DNA from: an uncultured Porphyromonadaceae bacterium
Lineage (GTDB): Bacteria > Bacteroidota > Bacteroidia > Bacteroidales > Muribaculaceae
Length of the DNA: 7,272 nucleotides
NCBI GenBank assembly: GCA_947176285.1
Contig: CAMWQF010000143.1
Coordinates: 1-7,272, forward strand
Reading direction: 5' to 3'
Positions 1 through 5,791 of the stretch are shown piece after piece. The notes beneath the pieces were generated by a model that made no database searches, had not been told where the DNA came from, and was given only the letters and a program-made list of their open reading frames with translations. Position 1 is the first letter of the stretch. Each line of letters begins with the position of its first letter. The position numbers and the translations under genes are program-made.

Positions 1-6
1 TTAAAT

Positions 7-14
7 TATCTTTG
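7..14 (+). promoter_or_regulatory. Bacteroidota -7 promoter element for the lipoprotein gene
   Basis: TATCTTTG matches the Bacteroidota primary sigma factor -7 consensus TAnnTTTG exactly. The matching -33 TTTG element would lie before the window and cannot be seen. If this box is used, transcription starts at about base 20 and the lipoprotein mRNA has an AT-rich leader of roughly 125 bases. That leader has no convincing Shine-Dalgarno sequence before the ATG at 146, which is usual in this phylum. The same octamer occurs in the promoter of the downstream operon. Confidence 0.6.
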
Positions 15-145
15 CGCCAAGATTTAACACTCATAGTATTTGACATGCAATTATTATTACATCTCAAAGAACTAACTTTAAATCTAAACCTTTATAAATA
101 TCTGAATACTAAATAAATAACTATAATAACATTTTTAATAACCTT

Positions 146-2473
146 ATGAGGAACATCAAATCAACATTGCGCATAGCTCGCAATTCCGCTCTCCTGTTTG
201 TAGCGGCCTCAGGTGTTACTTACCTGACCGGGTGTCAGTCTGAAAACGGACTTAATCCCGATAACTCAAATGTCCCCGAATCAAACCTCAAGACTGCTTC
301 CTACTCAGTGCATGGCGCTAACCAGGGCCGTGTGACTAACTATGGTGTAGGCTCCACTCGCGCAGGCGAATATGTAGAAGCTACCGAAACATTCGATATG
401 CCTGAAAGCGTAACAATACCTGAAGGTGCGTTTGATCTCAATGGAAAATATATTAATGAAGCGAACTCATCTGAATGGTACACGGATTGGAAGGAGCATC
501 TAAATTATGGTAAACCTGCTGCAGGTACATATTATATCGCAGAAGGTGCTACAACAGATAGCGGTCTTGATTTCGGTGAGGGGCCATCGACTCTTTATGT
601 AGCAGGAACTCTTAACGCCAGCTATCTTAAGGGAAATGCAACTGTATATGTACTTCCTGGTGGTACTCTCAAATACGCAGCTAACCCGATGACATCTGAG
701 CCTGGTGTGACTATCTATAACTATGGCAATATCAAAGGAGACTGTGTTTGTTTCGCTGGTAAACTTTATTCGGCTGTTGATATAACAGAGGCTAAGGTCT
801 TCGGAGTAAATGAAGGAGCTGAATTATTCAGCAAAGGTTCCATTACAGCAACAGAAGTTCGTCTGAATGGTAATGCGGCAGCTTGTGCATTCATTGCAGA
901 CAATATTGATATCCACAGCGTAGGAACAATTAAGACTTCTTATTTCCAGGCTGATAATCTTACACTCAATAGCGGCAATGTTGTCCTTGACAATAATGGT
1001 CTTGTTGACGTGAAGAATCTCTTTGTTTCTAATGCTGACACTCGTTTTACTGTTAACGGAACTAACGCTGTTGTTTACGCTGAAAATTTCGCTACTAATA
1101 ATATCACTTGGCCAAAAAATACTTTCGGTGTTGGTATCGCTTGCAAGTTTGATAATATTACTGTCGGTGGCGAGAAGAAGTCATTCAATGAACTCGAACT
1201 TCAGTATAGTTCTTCAGATCAGGTGGCTTATGTTCCAGCTGCTGGCTGCCATGGTTCATTTGAGTATGATAACGAAACTGGTGAACCCAAGCGCGACGAT
1301 GAAACATCGGTACCTCCTGTTAAACCGGAAGATCCTATCGTAGAAATCAAGAAGATCGTTGATATCGAAGGTCTTGATGACGAAATCAACCATGGTGACC
1401 ACGATCACGGTATCATCTCTGCTACTTGCATCACATTCGGTGCTGACGGCACTGCGTACGCTTCATACCACCTCCGTGGCTATGGCAAAGGCGACCACAA
1501 CCAGCCTAACTACGTTGGCGAATACGCTCAGAAAGGCTGTATCGAGGTTATCAAGGACAATGGCGAAGCCGGTATGGAACTCGGTAGCTACATGATCGCT
1601 CCTGACTGGGACTTCAACCACCTCATCGTTGATGGCAACCGCATCGTTACTGTTGGTAACGCTAAGAAGATGAGCGCATTCATCGGTACTCTACCTGTTA
1701 CTTTCGAGGCTTCTGGTAATGCTGATCGTGAAGATTTCCAAGTTCGCGAACTTACTACAAACGAACCGATCTATGGTACAAGTGACAAGACTGGTGAACA
1801 AATCAAGATCGGCTTTAAGAACGCAGGTGACGGTAACTGTGTAGTTCGTCAGGGTGACTACTACTATGTAGCTACTTATCAAGGCTACGGACCTCTTACT
1901 CTTGACTTCGGTCGCGTTAACGATAAGGACGGTAATAAGATCTTCCATAGCACTCCCGGCTCTTGCAAGCATATCAGCGTAAGTGGTGACAAGATGGCTG
2001 TCCTCGCTCATGATACATACGACCCGGATAAATCTACTGCTTCTCTCTACATGTTCAATGCATCTGACTACAGCTTCGCTAACCAGCTCGCTAAATATGA
2101 CAATGTAGGCACTATCGAACCGGTTGACGGCAAGAACGTAATCGCTATCGACGGCAATGACGTATACGTATGTCTTAGCAAAGGTGGTCTTGCAAGATAC
2201 ACTAACGGTGCTCTCAATGGAACATTCCAGCGTGGTGCTAACAAGCAAGTTCCTGTCAACGGCATGGCATTCGACGACAAGTACATCTATGTTGCTAACG
2301 GTTCATTCGTAAGTGTCCTCGACAAAGAGACTATGAATGAGATCTGCTACTACCATGCAGCATCTCAGAAGTCTGCTAACTACATCGCCCTCCGCAACGG
2401 TAAGATCTATGTAGCATTCGGTGAAGACGGTATCCAGGTATTCCAACTCGTAGAAAAGGAAATTACTCTCTAA
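146..2473 (+). CDS. Surface lipoprotein with beta-solenoid-like N-terminal half and beta-propeller-like C-terminal half
   Basis: Predicted cell-envelope lipoprotein of 775 residues; I do not recognise a named family, and its ligand is unknown. The N-terminus has basic residues, a hydrophobic stretch (about 14-28) and a lipobox LTGC with the lipidated Cys at residue 30, giving a strong signal peptidase II signal and supporting this start. Only one acidic residue follows closely (CQSEN), so a surface-export signal is weak. Residues about 125-330 are short, Gly/Asn-rich beta-strand repeats such as TLYVAGTL, TVYVLPGGTLKY and TIYNYGNIKG, which suggest a solenoid or adhesin-like fold. A Pro/acidic hinge (381-397) leads to a His-rich motif, HGDHDHG (416-422). 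Residues about 404-775 carry about seven strand-turn repeats (for example GDKMAVLAH, GNDVYVCLSKGGLARY, DKYIYVANGSFVSVLD, GKIYVAFGEDGIQVFQL) resembling LVIVD or propeller blades. Codons become more C-ending after the hinge. A hairpin terminator follows. The coding call and lipoprotein status are firm; the folds are inferred. Confidence 0.9.
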   Translation: MRNIKSTLRIARNSALLFVAASGVTYLTGCQSENGLNPDNSNVPESNLKTASYSVHGANQGRVTNYGVGSTRAGEYVEATETFDMPESVTIPEGAFDLNGKYINEANSSEWYTDWKEHLNYGKPAAGTYYIAEGATTDSGLDFGEGPSTLYVAGTLNASYLKGNATVYVLPGGTLKYAANPMTSEPGVTIYNYGNIKGDCVCFAGKLYSAVDITEAKVFGVNEGAELFSKGSITATEVRLNGNAAACAFIADNIDIHSVGTIKTSYFQADNLTLNSGNVVLDNNGLVDVKNLFVSNADTRFTVNGTNAVVYAENFATNNITWPKNTFGVGIACKFDNITVGGEKKSFNELELQYSSSDQVAYVPAAGCHGSFEYDNETGEPKRDDETSVPPVKPEDPIVEIKKIVDIEGLDDEINHGDHDHGIISATCITFGADGTAYASYHLRGYGKGDHNQPNYVGEYAQKGCIEVIKDNGEAGMELGSYMIAPDWDFNHLIVDGNRIVTVGNAKKMSAFIGTLPVTFEASGNADREDFQVRELTTNEPIYGTSDKTGEQIKIGFKNAGDGNCVVRQGDYYYVATYQGYGPLTLDFGRVNDKDGNKIFHSTPGSCKHISVSGDKMAVLAHDTYDPDKSTASLYMFNASDYSFANQLAKYDNVGTIEPVDGKNVIAIDGNDVYVCLSKGGLARYTNGALNGTFQRGANKQVPVNGMAFDDKYIYVANGSFVSVLDKETMNEICYYHAASQKSANYIALRNGKIYVAFGEDGIQVFQLVEKEITL

Positions 2474-2494
2474 TTTCCCAATAACTAAATATTC

Positions 2495-2526
2495 AAAGCA
2501 TCGGCTCCACAGCCGGTGCTTTTCTT
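2495..2526 (+). terminator. Intrinsic terminator after the lipoprotein gene
   Basis: A 12-base-pair stem (2495-2506 AAAGCATCGGCT pairing with 2511-2522 AGCCGGTGCTTT, with one T-G wobble) closes a 4-base loop, CCAC. It runs into a short, interrupted T tract (TTTCTT). It begins 22 bases after the lipoprotein stop codon. The pairing is nearly perfect and the position is right, so it probably ends the lipoprotein transcript and isolates it from the operon beginning at 2724. The A run on the 5' side means a weaker T tract would also follow it on the opposite strand. Confidence 0.88.
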
Positions 2527-2534
2527 ATATCCCC

Positions 2535-2564
2535 CTGCGCTCTCTGCCCCTCTGCGCTCTCTGC
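2535..2564. repeat. 13-bp perfect direct repeat, GC-rich intergenic element
   Basis: CTGCGCTCTCTGC occurs twice, at 2535-2547 and 2552-2564, separated by four bases, and the second copy continues as GTGAAA. It sits just after the terminator and is much richer in GC than the AT-rich intergenic sequence around it. Within each copy the sub-motif CTCTGC recurs. The sequence resembles the CTCTGCG-type intergenic short repeats I recall from several bacterial genomes, but I cannot confirm that here. No coding function is apparent. It could be a dispersed repeat, a protein-binding site, or an accident of slippage. Confidence 0.75.
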
Positions 2565-2666
2565 GTGAAATAATAAGCAAAGTCAATCTAAAAATAAAGG
2601 CAAAGTTAATTATGCATTACAACAAATTAATTACTTCAAATTTTTCTTAAAAAATTCCCTTCCCTC

Positions 2667-2697
2667 TTGCATATCTATCTAAAAAATATTATCTTTG
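2667..2697 (+). promoter_or_regulatory. Bacteroidota promoter (-33 / -7) for the export operon
   Basis: The -7 box TATCTTTG (2690-2697) matches TAnnTTTG exactly. A TTG at 2667-2669 lies 20 bases upstream, within the normal spacing for the -33 TTTG element, though it is CTTG rather than the full TTTG. Predicted transcription start is around 2702-2705, giving a leader of only about 20 bases before the ATG at 2724. No Shine-Dalgarno sequence is evident. The A/T-rich run before it (2640-2660) could act as an upstream element. This is the only clear promoter seen for the three genes that follow. Confidence 0.75.
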
Positions 2698-2723
2698 TGA
2701 GTTAAATTATACCCGGACCCGAA

Positions 2724-4109
2724 ATGACACTGAAACGGTATTTAATACAGGTTTGTTTCTTGCTTCTTCCCTTAATGGCGGCAGCTCAATCGCCTTCATC
2801 CATGATGCAGAAATCAGACTCTATCCTCTCTCTTTTTGAGGATCGTTTCGTTGTGCTTGACTCATTGATCTTAGGGGAGGACAATCCTCACAAAAGCGTC
2901 TCTTCCGATATCTTCATCCACGCATCGCAAAAATACGGAGACACGCTCCTTGCTGACTCCCTATATAACGCTGCTCTTGATAAGTCTGTCGAGGCTCAGG
3001 CTAAATTCATCAAATCGCCTACGGGCCTTCAGATCACCGGCCAGACCTACTATCGCCTCGACGATAACTTCAACCTTAATGAGGAAGACGATGCCGTGTC
3101 TCGCTATAATGCAAAGTTCCAAGCTGAAATCCGTTGGAATTTCTTCAACAGCGGACTTTACAACACCAAAGGCAAAATTCGTGAGGTGCAGCTTCAAGCC
3201 GATATAGACAAGATAGCCTACCAAAAGGAGACACGTGGCACTGAATACGCTCGCCAGCGCGAATTCTATCGCTCGATGCAAGACTCTGCAATGTGTCGCA
3301 TACTTAGCCACCGCGTCCAAAATCTCTCTCTTCTCAGCGATGCTTATATGTTCCTTCTCAACTATGAGAATATCTCGTCCGACGAAATCATGCTTATTCT
3401 GAGCGAGAAGGCTGAGGCAGAGCGTAAACTGGTAGGCTTGACTGTCAGAAATCTTGAGGCATCCGACCTTTCTTCTCCTGATGCTTTCATCGTGAGGCTT
3501 GACACAGCAAAATTTCTAAGTTATATCTCCGAAAATCAGGTTGACTTTAAAATTGCCCGCAAGCGTCAAGAACTCTTCGAACAGCGTGCCAAGAACGCTA
3601 AATACTGGGAAGATGTAGATGTATCTCCTTTCATCCGCTATTCTCACTACACGCGTAGTTTCTTGAGCAATTCTGCTAATGTCGATGCCGGAATTTACTT
3701 CAAATTCCCCATTAACAATGAAGCTAAAAAACAGAGGGCAGCATTCCGCGCACAGGGTGAGGCCATCGGTGCTGAGCAGTTCCTTCGTATGAGGCAGATT
3801 GCCGATGAAGTTGCATATGTCGCTACAGAGGTGGATCGTCTTAACAATTCAATCGTTGGCGAATACAACAGAAGTCTTGAACTTAAGAAATATCTCGAGA
3901 TGAGAACTAATGCATATGAAAACCGTAAGGGTGAGTACAACCGTCTTGCCCGCATGAAGGAATACAATGCTTATCTTCTCTGTCTCGAACGTCTCCTCGA
4001 ATTCCAATACAGTCGTGACCAGCAGATTGCTTCTCTCGCCAAGTTCCTTGCCGGCGAGAACGTAAGTGATTTCTGTTCAATTGAAAATCTTACATTCTCC
4101 AGGAAATGA
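2724..4109 (+). CDS. TolC-like outer-membrane efflux/export channel protein
   Basis: Predicted outer-membrane duct of 461 residues, close to the usual 420-500 for TolC-type proteins, which trimerise to join the periplasm to the outside. A signal peptide covers residues 1-21 (KR, hydrophobic core, then AAA before Gln22), so it is a signal peptidase I substrate with no lipobox. The mature part shows the two-fold TolC pattern. A long helical stretch (about 26-98) is followed by strand-rich GLQITGQTYYRL and KFQAEIRWNFFNSG (101-144), then long helices (150-300). A second strand pair follows, VSPFIRYSHY and VDAGIYFKFPI (300-330), then helices to about 445. Both strand pairs are followed by Lys/Arg/Glu-rich coiled-coil sequence, as expected for the periplasmic barrel. 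The start fits the promoter 27 bases upstream. Its stop overlaps the adaptor start by ATGA, which implies translational coupling. The family call rests on topology and context, since sequence identity in this family is low. Confidence 0.82.
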   Translation: MTLKRYLIQVCFLLLPLMAAAQSPSSMMQKSDSILSLFEDRFVVLDSLILGEDNPHKSVSSDIFIHASQKYGDTLLADSLYNAALDKSVEAQAKFIKSPTGLQITGQTYYRLDDNFNLNEEDDAVSRYNAKFQAEIRWNFFNSGLYNTKGKIREVQLQADIDKIAYQKETRGTEYARQREFYRSMQDSAMCRILSHRVQNLSLLSDAYMFLLNYENISSDEIMLILSEKAEAERKLVGLTVRNLEASDLSSPDAFIVRLDTAKFLSYISENQVDFKIARKRQELFEQRAKNAKYWEDVDVSPFIRYSHYTRSFLSNSANVDAGIYFKFPINNEAKKQRAAFRAQGEAIGAEQFLRMRQIADEVAYVATEVDRLNNSIVGEYNRSLELKKYLEMRTNAYENRKGEYNRLARMKEYNAYLLCLERLLEFQYSRDQQIASLAKFLAGENVSDFCSIENLTFSRK

Positions 4110-5791
4110 GAAACTTTACCTATAGATCTCTCGATGAGAAAGACAACATAGAAGCGGTCTTGCGCCAACGTAAGAAGAAAATTAACCGACAGCAGATCAT
4201 TGCCGGCATAATTATCTTCATCATAGTGTCGCTCGCTACTATGTATGCTATTGATAAGTCTTTTTATACCGAATATGATGCCTATATTCATATTGAGATC
4301 AATAAGGTGCGTGCCCCATATGATATCTACCTGGATTCAGTTTATGTAAAACCCGGCGATGTGGTTCACGTTGGCGACACTCTCTATTCCTATTATGTGC
4401 TTGATTGGCTTGTGCTGGAAATCAATCCGAATGATGAACCTTCAGTGCTACAGAACCGAAGAAATTTTGATTTGCAGTTGAGCGATATTGCTCAGAAAAT
4501 CAGAGTGCTGGAAGTTAAGATCGCTGAACTGAAGAAGCAGATTGCCTTGGAATCACATAATATCTCCTTCGGTCTATCTAATAATTCGCATAAGATGGAC
4601 CTTGAAAGGGAACTAAGGGAGTCGGAGGCTCTGCTCGCTGCACTCCGTGCACAACTCGGAGTGGTGTCAGGTCTTAAGCATGATGCTGAATTTGGTCCTC
4701 GCGGTCCAAACCGTGCAAGGAAAGGAGGATCCCAGATTTATGAAAATCCTTATTCTAAGAGCGATGCTTACGATATTAGATACAACATCTCAAATAAGGA
4801 TGGTTTCATCACTGATGTGATGGCTCCTACCGGGATGATTTTCTTCGAGAAAGAGGATATTATTGACATGCAGCACCTTGACCTTAAGGATAATAACCTC
4901 ATGGTGGTGGCTTATGTCCCCGTGACGTTGACCAACCGTATCAAGGACAATATGCCTGCTAAGATTTATGTCAATGATGACCTTAGTTTCGATGCCCATG
5001 TGATGATGACCGGAGTGCGTTCTGAGGATATACCTGAAAACCTACGCAGTTACTTCGCTAAGGCAAACAAGGCTCTGATAGCTCTTCTCAATATTGATGA
5101 AGGTCAGATCATCCCGTTCTGGAGCGCAACCTCCGGATTGCCGGTGAAAGTTAAGATCCGCAATCTCTTCCCCTGGGAAGATGAGCCTGAGGTGCATCGC
5201 ACCATGCTTTATGAAGTTGGCAAGGGTCTTGTGCTTCGCGATGAAGATGGAGTCTCTTCTTCTGCTGAAGTGGTCGACATTGACTCTTCCATGCTTCTTG
5301 ATTCTTCAAATACTGCCAAGGATAAGGCTCAGCCTGCAAAAGCAGATGCTAAAGAAGATAAGAAGGCTCAAAAGGCAGAAAAGAAAGAAGAAACCGCAAA
5401 GGCTAAGGAGTCTGCAAAGGCTAAGGACGCTCCAAAGGCAAAGGAGTCTGTTAATGCCAAGGACTCAGCAAAGACTAAAGATGCTCCAAAGGCAAAAGAA
5501 TCAAATAAAGCTAAAGCGGCTAACACTTCCGGCGAGGCCCGGTATAAAAGATACATGTCTGTTGTTGGCGTTTTCTCTGATCAGAAACGTGCCGACGTAT
5601 TCTTGTCTCAGATGAAAGAAGACGGATTCAACGGACATATAATAAAATTCGGTCAGAAATGGTTTGTCTACTATTCTTCTGCCGAATCTGCAGCCAAGGC
5701 TTATGCCGAGACTGCCAAAATCAGAAAGTCCAATTCCGAAAGATATGAGGGTATTTGGATTCTCGACACCAATAAATACAATAAGAAATGA
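4106..5791 (+). CDS. HlyD-like periplasmic adaptor with C-terminal SPOR-like domain
   Basis: Predicted membrane fusion (adaptor) protein of 561 residues that would link an inner-membrane exporter to the upstream TolC-like channel. A basic N-terminal tail (about 1-28, QRKKK) precedes one membrane helix (about 31-49), giving an N-in orientation. RAPYDIYLDSVYVKPGDVVHVGDTLY (69-94) is the first half of a lipoyl-like hairpin with the typical V-pGd-V--Gd-L pattern. A coiled-coil hairpin covers about 112-190, and the returning lipoyl half is near 229-255 (GFITDVMAPTGMIFFEKED). A beta-barrel segment (262-303, LMVVAYVP and AKIYVND) follows. HlyD-type adaptors usually end soon after this. Here a Lys/Ala/Glu linker (402-473) leads to residues 478-556, which read as a SPOR peptidoglycan-binding domain (YMSVVGVFSDQKRADVFLSQMKEDGF, then IIKFGQKWFVYYSS). 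The gene overlaps both neighbours by ATGA. The adaptor call is firm; SPOR is probable from pattern alone. Confidence 0.85.
   Translation: MRNFTYRSLDEKDNIEAVLRQRKKKINRQQIIAGIIIFIIVSLATMYAIDKSFYTEYDAYIHIEINKVRAPYDIYLDSVYVKPGDVVHVGDTLYSYYVLDWLVLEINPNDEPSVLQNRRNFDLQLSDIAQKIRVLEVKIAELKKQIALESHNISFGLSNNSHKMDLERELRESEALLAALRAQLGVVSGLKHDAEFGPRGPNRARKGGSQIYENPYSKSDAYDIRYNISNKDGFITDVMAPTGMIFFEKEDIIDMQHLDLKDNNLMVVAYVPVTLTNRIKDNMPAKIYVNDDLSFDAHVMMTGVRSEDIPENLRSYFAKANKALIALLNIDEGQIIPFWSATSGLPVKVKIRNLFPWEDEPEVHRTMLYEVGKGLVLRDEDGVSSSAEVVDIDSSMLLDSSNTAKDKAQPAKADAKEDKKAQKAEKKEETAKAKESAKAKDAPKAKESVNAKDSAKTKDAPKAKESNKAKAANTSGEARYKRYMSVVGVFSDQKRADVFLSQMKEDGFNGHIIKFGQKWFVYYSSAESAAKAYAETAKIRKSNSERYEGIWILDTNKYNKK
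5414..5521 (+). repeat. In-frame 54-bp (18-residue) degenerate tandem repeat in the adaptor linker
   Basis: Two adjacent 54-base units, 5414-5467 and 5468-5521, encode 18-residue units that share the core K-K-DAPKAKES. The copies differ at several third positions (GACGCTCCAAAGGCAAAGGA against GATGCTCCAAAGGCAAAAGA), so the duplication is not brand new. They sit inside a longer Lys/Ala/Glu low-complexity stretch (residues 402-473) that also contains shorter AKAKES units. Such linkers, as in TolA-like or SPOR proteins, let a distal domain reach across the periplasm. The nucleotide repeats could let the linker length vary by slippage or recombination. Confidence 0.75.

Noticed and set aside
38..66. 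Possible second promoter in the lipoprotein leader (TTTGACA with TACATCTC downstream)
   Set aside because: The -7 candidate lacks the TTTG half of TAnnTTTG, and a perfect -7 box exists at 7-14.
1691..2248. 185-residue open frame on the minus strand inside the lipoprotein gene
   Set aside because: It lies wholly within a well-supported gene; its translation is low-complexity Val/Ser/Thr without domains, and it arises from the regular codon pattern of the + strand.
2601..2640. Inverted-looking TTAATT / AATTAATT pair in the intergenic region
   Set aside because: The match is short and purely AT, as expected by chance in such AT-rich sequence.
5151..5615. Overlapping open frames on both strands across the adaptor linker
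   Set aside because: They mirror the Lys/Ala-rich repeat of the adaptor in other frames and show no independent start signal or domain.
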